Assembly (NCBI RefSeq): GCF_000744285.1
Contig: NZ_JQLQ01000002.1
Location: 62,001-126,000 of the forward strand
Length of the DNA stretch: 64,000 nucleotides
Source: Carnobacterium pleistocenium FTR1
GTDB lineage: Bacteria; Bacillota; Bacilli; Lactobacillales; Carnobacteriaceae
Reading direction: 5' to 3'
Below are positions 43,681 through 53,976 of this stretch, one piece after another. The position numbers and the translations under genes are program-made. Positions within the stretch are counted from its first letter, which is position 1. Every line of letters starts with the position of its first letter. The notes under the pieces were generated by a model. That model was not told where the DNA came from. It did not search any database and saw only the letters and a list, made by a program, of their open reading frames with translations.

Positions 43681-45009
43681 TTAAGCTAGTACACGTATTA
43701 AAATACTTCCTAAAATTAATACAACGGCACCACCTAATCTATTTCCCATTTGAGCAAATGCAATTAATTCCATACGATCGGCAGCTGAAAGCACGGCTAC
43801 ATTTCCAGTACCACCCATGCTATTATTGCACAATCCTGCAGTAATCATAGATTCAACAGGATATAGTCCGAATAGTTTTCCTACAAATCCTGAAACAATG
43901 GATATTGTTATAATACTTGTCAAGCAGAGAACAACAAATTGCCAAGTAAATGATTGAGCTAACACATTTAAATTAAGTAAAGCAATTCCGATCGCACATA
44001 ATACAGCAGGAGTCAGATTTTTCATAATTAATTTATTAAACATAACTGCACAATCCTCATAATATTGAGGAACAACCTTGGTGATTTTACAAATTAGTAC
44101 AATAATAACCATAAATGCATATGCGGCAACTTGTGGGACAAAATAATTAAAAATACTTCCTAAAATAAAAAAGGAAATTGAAACAAGCAAACCAACACCA
44201 AGCTTAACAACATCTAATTTGAGCTCTCTCTCATCCTCTTTTATTTCTTCTGTATTTTCTTTCATAATTGCTCCATGCCCATTATATTTTGGGAAAGATA
44301 CTCCTATTTTAGCAATTAAAGCAGCAGCAATAATTGCAAGTATATTTCCAAAAGCAGATGCTGGGATTAATTGTGATATAATTTCTGATGAAGGCTCTCC
44401 TAACGCAGAAGCATAAATTTCAGATAAAGGGACACTACCAGCGCCTATGCCACCTGCCATCATAGGTAGTGAAACATATAATACAGATTTTCCAAAGCCA
44501 TGACCAATTAATATGCCGACAAGTCCCACCATTAATAGTGATGCGGCCATTGAAATGAATGCTACAGGTATGAAACGGATAGATGCTTTCATTAGTAAAT
44601 CACGTTTCATTCCTAAAATGCTTCCCGTAATTAGCGCTGCAATGTAGAAATCAAGAAAGCCCATATCATTTACGAAAGTTACAACTGTTTCAACTGGTCC
44701 ACTAGGTAAAATACCAAACGTTGAAATAATTGCAGAGGCAAAAATACAGAATACTGCTCCCCCTCCTAAGTAAGATTTAAATATAGGTAGATGATTTCCA
44801 ATGTAGTAGAATAAATTTCCCAACAACACTAATACAGCAAGAGCTCCCAAAATGCCACCTGGTAGTCTATCTAATTTAATTGCGATAATTAAAATAGCAA
44901 TCATAATTAAGTAAAATGGAAGACTCACCCCACTAATCTCTGTTGACCAAAAGCCATTTTTTTCTTTATTAGCTTGAATCACTTTTGAATTGTCTAATTT
45001 CTGAATCAT
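43681..45009 (-). CDS. mleP: malate (2-hydroxycarboxylate) transporter, 2HCT family
   Basis: 442 aa with about eleven membrane segments. It has the two 2HCT family signatures MMAGGIGAGSVPLSEIYA and NNSMGGTGNVAVLSAADRMELIAFAQMGNRLGGA, whose GGxG loops line the substrate pathway. Family members (MleP, CitP, CimH) take up malate or citrate, often exchanging malate for lactate. The adjacent malolactic enzyme argues for malate. It follows mleS on the minus strand after 171 bases containing a hairpin (45098-45128). Confidence 0.9.
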   Translation of the reverse strand: MIQKLDNSKVIQANKEKNGFWSTEISGVSLPFYLIMIAILIIAIKLDRLPGGILGALAVLVLLGNLFYYIGNHLPIFKSYLGGGAVFCIFASAIISTFGILPSGPVETVVTFVNDMGFLDFYIAALITGSILGMKRDLLMKASIRFIPVAFISMAASLLMVGLVGILIGHGFGKSVLYVSLPMMAGGIGAGSVPLSEIYASALGEPSSEIISQLIPASAFGNILAIIAAALIAKIGVSFPKYNGHGAIMKENTEEIKEDERELKLDVVKLGVGLLVSISFFILGSIFNYFVPQVAAYAFMVIIVLICKITKVVPQYYEDCAVMFNKLIMKNLTPAVLCAIGIALLNLNVLAQSFTWQFVVLCLTSIITISIVSGFVGKLFGLYPVESMITAGLCNNSMGGTGNVAVLSAADRMELIAFAQMGNRLGGAVVLILGSILIRVLA

Positions 45010-45097
45010 AAATGCTGCTCCTTTCTTTTTTTACATTCCATCACAAAACAACTAAGAATTTTTCTGATTTAATTTTCTAGTCTTGTGATAATTATAT

Positions 45098-45128
45098 AAT
45101 CGAGATCTTTATTGAACGAGACCTCGAT
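45098..45128 (-). other. intercistronic hairpin between mleS and mleP
   Basis: AATCGAGATC and GACCTCGATT pair with one wobble. There is no T run on either strand, so it is more likely an RNA processing or stability element than a terminator, which could set a higher level for mleS than for mleP. Confidence 0.4.
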
Positions 45129-45180
45129 TACATGCAATCATATTTACTTAAAATGAAATATTGTTATATTTTTTTTACTT

Positions 45181-46821
45181 CTATTTAATATTTAATGGAA
45201 CATATTTAGGAATCCATTTAGCATCTGAAACTGCCTTTTTTATATCTGAAATTGGTTCGCGATTTAACTTTTGATCTAATACACTTTGACCAACAACTTC
45301 AGCTATTATTTGTGAAAATTCAGCTAATTTAGCTACTGGTGGTAATATTGCTGCACCTGGTTTATTAGAATCAACAATTCCTCCTAAAGCATGGCTTGCT
45401 TGTGATAATATCTCACTATTCACGCGCCTAGTAGTTGAAGCAATAATTCCAAGACCTAGACCCGGATACATTAACGCATTGTTTCCTTGACCAATGTTAT
45501 ACGTAACTCCTTTATATTCAACATCTGCAGAAGGAATTCCTGTTCCAATTAAAGCCTTACCATCTGTCCATTTAATCAAATTTTCTGCTGTTGCTTCAGC
45601 AAGGTTTGTAGGATTTGATAATGGAAAAATAATTGGGCGAGCTGTATGAACTGCCATCTCTTTAATAATTGTTTCAGTAAATGTACCTGGTTGAGTAGAA
45701 GTACCAACAAGAATTGTAGGATGAATTGCTTTAACTGCTGCTTCCAAGTTAGTTAATTCATCAGCATTTTCAAATTCTGAACGACTTCTAACAAATAATT
45801 TCTGACCAGGAGTTAAATCTTCTGTATCATCAAATAACACACCTTGTTTGTCTACCATATAGAAATGCTTGCGAGCCTTTTCTTCTGGTATACCTTGACG
45901 AATCATTTCATCTAGTAATTGAGTTGCAATTCCAACTCCTGCAGTACCTGCACCATAGGTCATTACAACTTGGTCAGTAAATTTTTCTTTAGAAATATTC
46001 AATGCACCCAATACACCTGCTAAAACAACAATACCTGTTCCTTGGATATCATCATTGAATGTTGTAATCTTATCTTGATATTTTTCTAAGATAGTAGCAG
46101 CATTTGAACGGCCAAAATCTTCCCAATGAATTAGTAATTCAGGGAATAGTTCTGTAGAAACGTTAACAAACTGGTCAATAAAATCATAATATTTTTCACC
46201 ATAAATTCTTTCATGACGGTTTCCTAAATAAAGTGGATTATTGAGTAATTTTTTATTATTTGTTCCGTTATCAATAGAAACAGGCAACACCTGGCTAGGA
46301 TCTATACCAGCAGCGGCAGTATACACCATCAATTTACCAATAGCTATATCAACACCATTAACTCCACAATCGCCCATACCTAATATTCCCTCAGAATCTG
46401 TCACTACGATTAAACGAATATCACGACCACTTGCAGCATTTTTTATACTTTCTTTAATATTTTCTGGTTCATTAATGGATAAGAAAGCTGCCTCTTGTGG
46501 TTTTACAAATAGTTCATTGTATTGTTCAATGGACTCTGCAACAGTTGGATCATAAACGATTGGCATAAATTCAGCAACATGGTCACACATTAATTTATAA
46601 AATAGCGTACGATTTGTATTAAAAATATTCATTAAGAAAATTCTTTTTTCTAAATCAGTTGTTTTACTTAAATATTGTCCATAGGTTTGTGCCTCTTGTT
46701 GTTCTAATGTTTGTACCTGTGTTGGTAATGTTCCAGTCAAACAGAATTGTTTTCTTTCTTCTTTAGTAAATGCTGTTCCTTTGTTAAGGAATGGATTGTT
46801 TAAAATTTCTGCAGCTAACAT
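45181..46821 (-). CDS. mleS: malolactic enzyme
   Basis: 546 aa. Decarboxylates L-malate to L-lactate with NAD+ and Mn2+, raising pH and helping to make a proton motive force with MleP. Malic-enzyme-family motifs include [60 protein letters not shown] and [10 protein letters not shown] (NAD site). The N-terminus ([15 protein letters not shown]) is typical of malolactic rather than malic enzymes. An ordinary malic enzyme cannot be fully excluded, but the gene context with mleP and mleR is classical. Confidence 0.9.
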   Translation of the reverse strand: MLAAEILNNPFLNKGTAFTKEERKQFCLTGTLPTQVQTLEQQEAQTYGQYLSKTTDLEKRIFLMNIFNTNRTLFYKLMCDHVAEFMPIVYDPTVAESIEQYNELFVKPQEAAFLSINEPENIKESIKNAASGRDIRLIVVTDSEGILGMGDCGVNGVDIAIGKLMVYTAAAGIDPSQVLPVSIDNGTNNKKLLNNPLYLGNRHERIYGEKYYDFIDQFVNVSTELFPELLIHWEDFGRSNAATILEKYQDKITTFNDDIQGTGIVVLAGVLGALNISKEKFTDQVVMTYGAGTAGVGIATQLLDEMIRQGIPEEKARKHFYMVDKQGVLFDDTEDLTPGQKLFVRSRSEFENADELTNLEAAVKAIHPTILVGTSTQPGTFTETIIKEMAVHTARPIIFPLSNPTNLAEATAENLIKWTDGKALIGTGIPSADVEYKGVTYNIGQGNNALMYPGLGLGIIASTTRRVNSEILSQASHALGGIVDSNKPGAAILPPVAKLAEFSQIIAEVVGQSVLDQKLNREPISDIKKAVSDAKWIPKYVPLNIK

Positions 46822-47029
46822 AAATTATTCCTCCTGTGATATCTTTATTTTGTGTGTTTTACTTAAGAATAATTGATAAATAAAGATTATATAAATCAGT
46901 AAGCATAATAATAGACTTATCTAGTATGTTTATAGATATACACGGAAAACAAATCATTATTCATAATTAAACTTTTTTTATCTTTATCATTAGTATATGT
47001 TCATATTTTTTAATAACAAATATAGATTA

Positions 47030-47066
47030 TTTATTAGGTTATAAGAAAAAATTATAACCTAATAAA
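47030..47066. repeat. perfect 15-bp inverted repeat upstream of mleS
   Basis: TTTATTAGGTTATAA and TTATAACCTAATAAA are separated by GAAAAAA. It lies about 210 bases before mleS and 390 bases after mleR on the minus strand. No T run follows on that strand. It may be a regulator-binding site or a weak terminator of mleR. Confidence 0.5.
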
Positions 47067-47455
47067 TAAAAATTCAGAATTAATGAAAACAATATTTTTA
47101 GCAGACTTATGAGAAAATATAAGGCAGCTACATATTCAAATAAAACCTAAATAGCTCCCAAGCTATTAAACAGAACTTTAATGTTGAAGTACTTAATAAA
47201 TTTTGTTTAGACGGTATTACTGTACAGATAAATAAATCCATGACAGAGGCTTTAAATAGTAGCCACTGTCATGAATTTATTTAATTTAAAATATAAAGTG
47301 TTGGTTTGATCAATGGATTCGTTCAAAGCATGAAATCTAAGGGTTACTGCTATCTAATTAAAATATTAAGAAAATCAATAAAAGTTAGTTATACCTATCA
47401 TGTGTCTATTCTACACAGACAACCCTAATCGACTTAAATACGGTAGTAGTATTGT

Positions 47456-48325
47456 TTAATGAGTAAGCATTATTTCCATTATTTTTTTTTCCCTTGAAGT
47501 CATATATTGTTCTTTTCTTACAGCAATAGATATATAAAAATTTATAGCAGGAACTAGAGATATTGCTTTTATTGATAGCATATTTTTTACTGCCATATTA
47601 ACCATTATTCCTATACCAATTCCAGAAGATATTAGAGATTTTGCAGTTTGTATTTCATCTGTATAATAGAAATTTTTCGTGGAAATTTCATTCTTTAAAC
47701 AAAGATCTTTTAGTATTTTATTGTGAACATATGAATCACCTAAGACTATAAAACGTTCATCTTTAAGCTCCTTAAATTTAACTCTATGCTTATTTGAAAG
47801 TAGATGATTATTACTTGTACAAACCATAAATTGATCTGTTTTTAAAATAGTAGAATTGAGAACATCATCATTAATAGGTGTAAGCGAACCGATTAATGCA
47901 ATATCAACTTCTCCAGAGATTAATAAATCTTTCATTACTGAGGAACCCGTCTCAACCAGTTCTATATATTCAACAAGACCATTTTCATCTAATTTCTTCA
48001 TAAATGACGGCAAAAAATAAGCACCCAAAATTGGAGGAACCCCTAATTTTATTTTTGCTCCACTTATTTTTGATATTTCAAGTTTTGCTTCTTTTATTTC
48101 ATGAAGTGCGTTGTGTGCTCGTTTCTCAAAGATTTTTCCAGCTTCAGTTAATGAGAGTTGTGTTTTAGAATGATCTCTAATTACAAGCTTTTCTCCTAAC
48201 TCCTTTTCAATCTTATTTAATGACATTGTTATTGAAGGCTGAGAAACAAACAGCATTTCTGCAGTTTTTGTAAAACTTTTATTTTGGCATAAATAATAAA
48301 AATATTCTAAATCTCTTATGTTCAT
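47456..48325 (-). CDS. mleR: LysR-type regulator of the malolactic genes
   Basis: 289 aa. N-terminal winged helix (LEYFYYLCQNKSFTKTAEMLFVSQPSITMSLNKIEKELGEKL) and a C-terminal periplasmic-binding-protein-like effector domain (KIKLGVPPILGAYFLPSFM..). Size and position upstream of mleS-mleP in the same orientation match MleR, which activates malolactic genes with malate as inducer. A LysR protein for another pathway is possible but less likely here. Confidence 0.85.
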   Translation of the reverse strand: MNIRDLEYFYYLCQNKSFTKTAEMLFVSQPSITMSLNKIEKELGEKLVIRDHSKTQLSLTEAGKIFEKRAHNALHEIKEAKLEISKISGAKIKLGVPPILGAYFLPSFMKKLDENGLVEYIELVETGSSVMKDLLISGEVDIALIGSLTPINDDVLNSTILKTDQFMVCTSNNHLLSNKHRVKFKELKDERFIVLGDSYVHNKILKDLCLKNEISTKNFYYTDEIQTAKSLISSGIGIGIMVNMAVKNMLSIKAISLVPAINFYISIAVRKEQYMTSREKKIMEIMLTH

Positions 48326-48480
48326 TTATCACAACTCCTTTAAAAACAAAATAGTGGGAATATATATATGTTGGGTTTTACATTAATCGCCGATTGTAAA
48401 ATTAAGCTAAACAAATAAAGAAGCCATTCATGATACACTCCCTATATTTCCGACTAAAGAAAACAGGAGAGTTATCACGA

Positions 48481-48930
48481 ATGACCTACACGCATCTTAC
48501 CACTGATAAGCTAGTGATGATAGAATCTTATTCCCACCGAAATATCTCAGTTACCCAAATAATCAAATTTTTAAACCGAACGCGAACGCCTATTTACACT
48601 GGCATTAACTTCTTGAAAGAAGGCTATACGGACATTAAGTATTACCAACAATATAAGAAAAATAAAAGACATTGTGGGTGTCACAGAATCGTTCTCTTAA
48701 AGAAACAACAGTACTACATCAAAGAGAAAGTCGTTCAAGCTTGTAACCTGACGTTATTATTGGTCGGGCAGAAGAGTCTTTTCAATGCTCTGTTTGTATG
48801 ATTTAACGCCAATCCAAAGAAAAAATCTTTGATGAACCCACACTTTCGATGGAAGTGAAAAGAAAACCCAGTGGACGTTAGGCCAGCGACAACGAACCAG
48901 CTATGAATAACTGGTTTCACGTTTTTCTTA
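48481..48930 (+). pseudogene. IS30-family transposase remnant
   Basis: Begins MTYTHLTTDKLVMIESYSHRNIS.. and continues RTRTPIYTGINFLKEGYTDI, YYQQYKKNKRHCG and YIKEKVVQ, the N-terminal HTH region of IS30 transposases. Several substitutions and frameshifts follow (..IFDEPTLSME..KRKPSGR..), and the DDE core is missing. Dead copy, immediately upstream of mleR in divergent orientation. Confidence 0.8.
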
Positions 48931-49126
48931 GAAAATTATTCCACTCCATCACGTTTAATTGTAGAAAATAATTTTCGAACTGGAAATCATTAGGCAACCA
49001 GCACGATGTCACTATTTATTTTGTCTAACTTAATTTGACAAATCAGATGAGATAAAAAGGTTTAGGAAAGTTAAAAAAGGGGTCTATAATTTTTAGTGAT
49101 GACAGATTCAATCTGATTACTTATCC

Positions 49127-49226
49127 AAAATTTCTGGTGGTCTAGGGTTGCTTGTAGGCATGCATTGAACTCAATGAGAATGACAAAACGTTGGTGCTTT
49201 AGGGCGATTACGATTTGTTGGAAGCG
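49127..49226. repeat. MITE-like repeat, copy B (left half)
   Basis: AAATTTCTGGTGGTCTAGGG, GTTGCTTGTAGGCATGCATT and TCAATGAGAATGACAAAACG parallel copy A at 34932-35028, including the interior GCGATTACGATTTGTT. The right half with the complementary end is missing. The flanking 48,930-49,340 region contains nothing else recognisable. Confidence 0.65.
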
Positions 49227-49337
49227 AGTACCTTAGCGAATGACAACTATTTCCATACTCTCTTGATTATAAATCAATCTTTCAACGAAAGGTATTTCAT
49301 CGCGTATTTTTGGAACTTTTTTTGATTTAATTAAAAT

Positions 49338-49382
49338 ACACGAGGTGGAATCGAACCACCACAAGGCCCTTAGCCGTGCACT
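49338..49382 (-). other. tRNA-like 3' fragment (T-arm)
   Basis: On the minus strand the stretch reads ..GGTGG-TTCGATT-CCACC.. followed by TCGTGTA, the form of a tRNA T-stem, T-loop and 3' acceptor strand. It is preceded by GGCTAAGGGCC, which could be a variable arm. No matching 5' half is visible, and no CCA follows. It may be the leftover of an att site in a tRNA gene. Confidence 0.35.
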
Positions 49383-49399
49383 AATAGGTATTTCAATGA

Positions 49400-50875
49400 T
49401 TATTTTGAATCATCTGTGACGATTGGTTCTTCAGCCACGAGGGTTGTTTTAGCGAACGTTTCGTTTAAATTACTGATTTGACGACCCACATTCTTTGTGC
49501 CAGCAAATGAACTAATTAAATTGTTGATGTCTAAGCCCGTTGCATCTTTAAAGGCTTCTTGAGAAGCAGCCAATGTGTTTAAGGCTGTTTTGGTAATAGC
49601 TGACGCGCCATTTCCGTTTCCGCTATCGACAACTGTGATTTTATCAATGTTGCTCAATGGTTCAGCGGCAGCACGAACAATTGCAGGATAAGCTTCAATT
49701 AGTAAGGTTGCAATGGCTTCATCACCGTATTGTTTCAATGCTTCCGCCCAGGCTGTCTTGCTATCTGCTTCAGCTTGACCGATTAAACGAATACTTTCGG
49801 CTTGAGCCATACCGTTTAATTCGATTTCTTTAGCTCTCGCTTCAGATTCAGCAATGGCTTTGTTTTTATCAGCTTCGGCACGTTGCTCAACAGAGTAACG
49901 TTCAGCATCAGCTTTTTTACGGACAGTTGCGTCGTATTCGCGTTCTTGTTTAATGGTTTCTTTTTCTTGCAATTCGATTTGTTTTTCACGTTCAATAATT
50001 TGAGCGTTACCTTCTTCGATGATAACTTTTTTCTTTAACTCAGCTTTCTTTAAGTCATATGCACTCTCAGCTTCAGCTTTTGCAATATTTTGTTCTCTAC
50101 CGTATTCAGATATGCGAAGACTTTTTACTTTTTCAGCTTCGGCAATCTGTGTTTGTCGTTGCAATTCAGCTTCTTGAGATAATTGTTCAGCTAACGCACG
50201 TTGAATACGTGTTTCTTTATCCGCATTTGCTGTTTTGATATCTGCATCTCGTTTAACTTCGGCAATACGGCCTTGACCTAATGAATCTAGGTAACCGTTT
50301 TTGTCCGTTACTTCTTTTACTGTAAAAGATAAAATAACCAATCCCATTTTAGCTAAATCGCCAGATGCTTCATCTTGAACATTTTGGTTGAATTTGTCAC
50401 GGTTTTGATAAATATCTTCAACAGTCATGCGGCCTAAAATCGAGCGTAAATGTCCTTCTAAGACTTCTTTTGCTTCACTTTCTAATTGTTCGGTTGATTT
50501 ACCAAGGTATTGTTCAGCAGCTGTTGCGATATCTTCTGATGTGGATCCGATTTTAATAATAACGGTTCCGTCAACTGCGACCGGAACACCTTCTTCGGTA
50601 TACACTTCGGGTGTACGAACGTCTAATTTAGATGACAACAATGACAACTTATGAACGGATTGAATAATTGGCCAAACGAATGTACCGCCTCCGCTAACAA
50701 TTTTCATTTTATTGCCTGTATTGGGATCGATATACACATTTTTATCACCTAAAGCTGTACCACTGATAATTAAGGCTTCCGCTGGAGAAGCTGTACGGTA
50801 ACGACTGACCAATGCGACTAGCAAAACAATTGCGATGACGACGGCGCCAGCGGTTGCAAATAATGTTGGATTCAT
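49400..50875 (-). CDS. floT: flotillin-like SPFH/band-7 membrane scaffold protein
   Basis: 491 aa. An N-terminal membrane hairpin/helix (about 8-26) is followed by the SPFH domain (to about 200) and a long Ala/Glu-rich coiled-coil flotillin domain with many EA/AE repeats (AEKVKSLRISEYGREQNIAKAEAE..). Flotillins organise rigid membrane microdomains and influence signalling, secretion and fluidity. Located 42 bases downstream of an NfeD-like gene, the same arrangement as yuaF-yuaG of Bacillus. Confidence 0.9.
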   Translation of the reverse strand: MNPTLFATAGAVVIAIVLLVALVSRYRTASPAEALIISGTALGDKNVYIDPNTGNKMKIVSGGGTFVWPIIQSVHKLSLLSSKLDVRTPEVYTEEGVPVAVDGTVIIKIGSTSEDIATAAEQYLGKSTEQLESEAKEVLEGHLRSILGRMTVEDIYQNRDKFNQNVQDEASGDLAKMGLVILSFTVKEVTDKNGYLDSLGQGRIAEVKRDADIKTANADKETRIQRALAEQLSQEAELQRQTQIAEAEKVKSLRISEYGREQNIAKAEAESAYDLKKAELKKKVIIEEGNAQIIEREKQIELQEKETIKQEREYDATVRKKADAERYSVEQRAEADKNKAIAESEARAKEIELNGMAQAESIRLIGQAEADSKTAWAEALKQYGDEAIATLLIEAYPAIVRAAAEPLSNIDKITVVDSGNGNGASAITKTALNTLAASQEAFKDATGLDINNLISSFAGTKNVGRQISNLNETFAKTTLVAEEPIVTDDSK

Positions 50876-50917
50876 ATGTAAATTCCTACTTTCTGGTATC
50901 TATTTTTGATGGTGCGG

Positions 50918-51496
50918 TTAGTTTTTTTGCTTCTTATTCCATGTCGGCGTTGGTTTGCCGATTGTTTTAATGCTGTTTGTATAGGGAAGTACATAAAGGA
51001 TATTGTCTCTTACATCCATGATCAATACGTTTTCATTTTTTGGAATATCAGTAATGTCATCGGTATTGTCATAGATTCTAGCCATCTTATTAACTCTGGT
51101 AAAACCAGTAGAGACGACAACTTCGCCTGTTCCGTTAAGTGTGATCGGAATGGAAACTTTCGCTTCTTTGCCTTCTAATTCATAGATTGAAGTAATGTTG
51201 GAATTTTCTGCACGATTCTTAAAAGGTAGGATAACAAGAATATTCATAAGCATAATGAAAATCATAATGACAAAAAAGATACCTACAAACAACCAGATAG
51301 ATACGGTTAAGCGATCGGTCACGAGAATGCCGTATGTAATGAAAAAAGCAATCATACCCGTGACAAAAAAATCGCTGATATCATAAAAACCGACACTGAT
51401 AATATCTTTTAGCGGTAATGTCAAAATGGCCAGAGCTATACAGCCTGCAAAAGCAAATTGTAAGTACAGTGGGTCTTGTAAGATAGTGTTTAACAC
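50918..51496 (-). CDS. NfeD-like membrane protein
   Basis: 192 aa. I start it at the GTG at 51494-51496, preceded by AAAGGAGGTGAAAACAAC, rather than at the frame start at 51538. It has three to four hydrophobic segments (LQFAFAGCIALAILTL; FFVTGMIAFFITYGIL; IWLFVGIFFVIMIFIMLMNILVIL), then a C-terminal small beta barrel (EGKEAKVSIPITLNGTGEVVVS), the NfeD OB-fold. NfeD proteins partner flotillins; YuaF/FloT is the known pair. In a two-gene operon with floT. Confidence 0.8.
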   Translation of the reverse strand: MLNTILQDPLYLQFAFAGCIALAILTLPLKDIISVGFYDISDFFVTGMIAFFITYGILVTDRLTVSIWLFVGIFFVIMIFIMLMNILVILPFKNRAENSNITSIYELEGKEAKVSIPITLNGTGEVVVSTGFTRVNKMARIYDNTDDITDIPKNENVLIMDVRDNILYVLPYTNSIKTIGKPTPTWNKKQKN

Positions 51497-51771
51497 GTTG
51501 TTTTCACCTCCTTTCACTGATGAATTATCTTGTGACACCTATCGAAGAAAAGTCCAAAACAGGGGATCATTCATCGCTTTAACTGTCTATCATAGTCACA
51601 CTTATTGGCTTAATTCAGACCTAGAGTGTGGACTAGATTTGTATAAGGAAACGTTACTATCTTAACCATCTTATTGGACTAATCAATGGCTACAATAATT
51701 GTTTTTTCCTATACGACAATTTCTTTTGAGGTCTTGATGATACCGTCCATTTTTAACGTGAATAGATGAAC

Positions 51772-51951
51772 TTCCTGCTAATATAGATGATACTCTAATT
51801 GGAGGGATAAAAGAAGAGTGTAATATAAAAGTCAAAGATATTCATCTTGTTTTTTTTACAAAAAAACTGTTGTTTGTTTTTCAACATCAAAGAATCAAAT
51901 GGGTTGTCTTTTTGCGGATTATCAATCGAAATCGCACAATAAAATTAATTT
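51772..51951 (+). pseudogene. possible NUDIX hydrolase fragment
   Basis: An open stretch without start reads ..NIDDTLIGGIKEECNIKVKDIHLVFF.., which resembles the end of a NUDIX box (..TLIREIKEECNI..). The GxxxxxE half and the rest of the domain are absent. It lies in the 570-base gap between the NfeD-like gene and purE. Confidence 0.35.
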
Positions 51952-51969
51952 AAAAACTCAAATCAGGTT

Positions 51970-52036
51970 TAATAACGAATGAAAACAATAAAATATGATA
52001 AAACGTTTGTAAAAGTTTGGCGTGTTGTGCTATATT
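51970..52036 (+). promoter_or_regulatory. purE promoter with paired PurBox-like sites
   Basis: A forward CGAA core (51976-51979, in AACGAATGA) and an inverted TTTG core (52006-52009, in ACGTTTGTAA) are separated by 26 bases, as in the purC region. The likely promoter is TTTGTA with TATATT (52031-52036). This is the arrangement expected for a PurR dimer-of-dimers site controlled by PRPP. Confidence 0.55.
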
Positions 52037-52067
52037 GAACGTGAGAAAATAGAGCGGAGGAAACTGC

Positions 52068-52556
52068 ATGAATACCATTATCTCTGTTGTTATGGGGAGC
52101 ACTTCTGATTGGGAAACGATGAAAGACTGTTGTATGATTTTAGATGAATTTGAAATAGCGTATGAAAAAAAAGTGGTGTCAGCTCATCGGACGCCAGATT
52201 TGATGTTTAGCTTTGCTGAACAAGCCAGAGGATCCGGAACAAAAATAATCATTGCAGGAGCTGGCGGTGCCGCTCATTTACCAGGGATGATTGCAGCGAA
52301 AACAACGTTGCCAGTCATAGGCGTGCCGATACAATCTCGCGCTCTTAATGGGATGGATTCATTATTGTCCATTGTACAAATGCCGGCGGGTATACCTGTT
52401 GCTACTGTGGCAATCGGGAAAGCAGGAGCTACGAATGCGGGGCTGCTTGCTGTTCAAATTCTGGCTATTGAAGATGAAAAATTAGCAAAAAAATTGGAAG
52501 ACAGACGCGATAGACTTAAAAAAAATGTAATAGAAAGTAGTGAAGGACTTGTATAA
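52068..52556 (+). CDS. purE: N5-carboxyaminoimidazole ribonucleotide mutase
   Basis: 162 aa class I PurE. Moves the carboxyl group of N5-CAIR to carbon 4. Motifs [23 protein letters not shown] and [13 protein letters not shown], with [45 protein letters not shown] precedes the ATG. It overlaps purK by 17 bases. Confidence 0.96.
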   Translation: MNTIISVVMGSTSDWETMKDCCMILDEFEIAYEKKVVSAHRTPDLMFSFAEQARGSGTKIIIAGAGGAAHLPGMIAAKTTLPVIGVPIQSRALNGMDSLLSIVQMPAGIPVATVAIGKAGATNAGLLAVQILAIEDEKLAKKLEDRRDRLKKNVIESSEGLV

Positions 52557-53676
52557 AGCGCTCAAACCAGGAGATACTATTGGAATCATTGGTGGCGGAC
52601 AATTAGGAAAAATGATGGCTCAATCAGCAAAAAAGATGGGATTTATTGTGGGTATTTTGGATCCTAATCAAAATTGTCCAGCAGCTCAAGTGTCTGATTG
52701 GATTATTTGTGCTGAATACGCAGATAAAGAAGCTTTACGTGAATTCGCGAGAAAAGTAACGGTTTTAACATTTGAATTTGAAAATATTGATGCAGCAGCA
52801 TTGCGAGAGATGGAAGATTTGTCAGCTATCCCACAAGGGAGTGAAGTCATCAGCATTACGCAAGACCGGATCAAAGAAAAACGATTTTTAGAGTCTATTG
52901 GAGTTTCTGTTGCAGCTTTTGAGCTCGTGGAAACAACGGATCAACTGACTGCTGCACTGGAAAAAATTGGCTATCCCTGCGTCTTGAAAACAACGCGGTT
53001 TGGATATGATGGTAAAGGGCAAGTTGTCTTGAAATCTGAGGCAGACAAAGAATGGGCAGCCGCTTTGATTGCTGAGAATAGTTGTATTCTGGAAGCTTGG
53101 GTACCTTTTTCGAAAGAACTTTCGGTCATGATCGTTCGCAATCAAAGAGGAGAAGCGACCATTTTTCCAGTTTCTGAAAATATCCACGTAAATAATATTT
53201 TACATGAGAGCATTGTACCCGCAAGGATCTCTCCAATAGTGAGCGAAAAAGCCTTGGAGGCGGCTCAACAGATTGCGGATGCTTTGCAATTAGTTGGAAC
53301 GTTAGGAATTGAATTTTTTTTAACAAAAGACGATAACATTTTTATCAATGAATTGGCCCCTCGTCCGCATAATTCAGGGCATTACACGATTGAAGCCGTG
53401 TCTCTTTCGCAATTTGATGCCCATATCCGAGCAGTAGCTGGGCTGCCGATGCCAAAGCCACGCTTGCTTTCGGCCGTTGTTATGGTCAACATTCTAGGGC
53501 AACAGATGGAAGACAGTTTAGCACTGCGTGAAAAAAAAGCGGAATGGTCGTTTCATTACTATGGCAAAGAAGGAAATTATCCAAATAGAAAAATTGGACA
53601 CATCACCATTTTGACAAACGATGTAGAAGAGACATTAAAAGAAATAGAGGATACCGGAATCTGGAGTAAATCGTGA
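52540..53676 (+). CDS. purK: N5-carboxyaminoimidazole ribonucleotide synthetase
   Basis: 378 aa ATP-grasp enzyme that carboxylates AIR with ATP and bicarbonate. [18 protein letters not shown] at the N-terminus, then [25 protein letters not shown] and [19 protein letters not shown]. Starts at a GTG (52540) inside the purE end; the ribosome binding site is weak, so coupling to purE translation is likely. Completes the PurE/PurK pair. Confidence 0.94.
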   Translation: MKDLYKALKPGDTIGIIGGGQLGKMMAQSAKKMGFIVGILDPNQNCPAAQVSDWIICAEYADKEALREFARKVTVLTFEFENIDAAALREMEDLSAIPQGSEVISITQDRIKEKRFLESIGVSVAAFELVETTDQLTAALEKIGYPCVLKTTRFGYDGKGQVVLKSEADKEWAAALIAENSCILEAWVPFSKELSVMIVRNQRGEATIFPVSENIHVNNILHESIVPARISPIVSEKALEAAQQIADALQLVGTLGIEFFLTKDDNIFINELAPRPHNSGHYTIEAVSLSQFDAHIRAVAGLPMPKPRLLSAVVMVNILGQQMEDSLALREKKAEWSFHYYGKEGNYPNRKIGHITILTNDVEETLKEIEDTGIWSKS

Positions 53677-53740
53677 AAAACGTCTGACTCGATATAACTT
53701 CAACGGGAATAGTGGGATTATCAGCTGAAATTTTGGTGTG

Positions 53741-53873
53741 GATAAATTAATTGAAATACTTACTCGTAATTTCTGGAGGAATGGAGTTGCTTGTAGTCAT
53801 GCATAGCTTCACAAGCAACCTTACCCATTCCAGAAGAAATTTTATCAACCATTATTTGACCTAGAGTCAATAT
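53741..53873. repeat. MITE-like repeat, copy C (short form)
   Basis: AATTTCTGGAGGAATGGAG (53768) and CCCATTCCAGAAGAAATTTT (53825) are inverted ends with GTTGCTTGTAG / GCTTCACAAGCAAC inside. The outer sequence TTTGACCTAGAGTCAATA (53855-53872) matches copy A. It looks like copy A with its interior deleted and can fold into one long hairpin between purK and purC. Confidence 0.75.
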
Positions 53874-53883
53874 CCGTATATAG

Positions 53884-53920
53884 AGCAGAAGCTGGATTAA
53901 TATTCCAGCTTCTTTTTTTA
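53884..53920 (+). terminator. purEK terminator
   Basis: AGAAGCTGGA and TCCAGCTTCT form a 10-bp stem followed by seven T. It lies about 210 bases after purK and downstream of the MITE-like repeat. Confidence 0.85.
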
Positions 53921-53976
53921 GTGAAGTTAGATAGGTTTAGTTATCTTATCATTTAAAAGAAATAGCGATTATTCCA

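Noticed and set aside
51550-52067. Purine or PRPP riboswitch upstream of purE
   Set aside because: No guanine/adenine aptamer core or terminator is visible; the PurBox pair explains regulation better.
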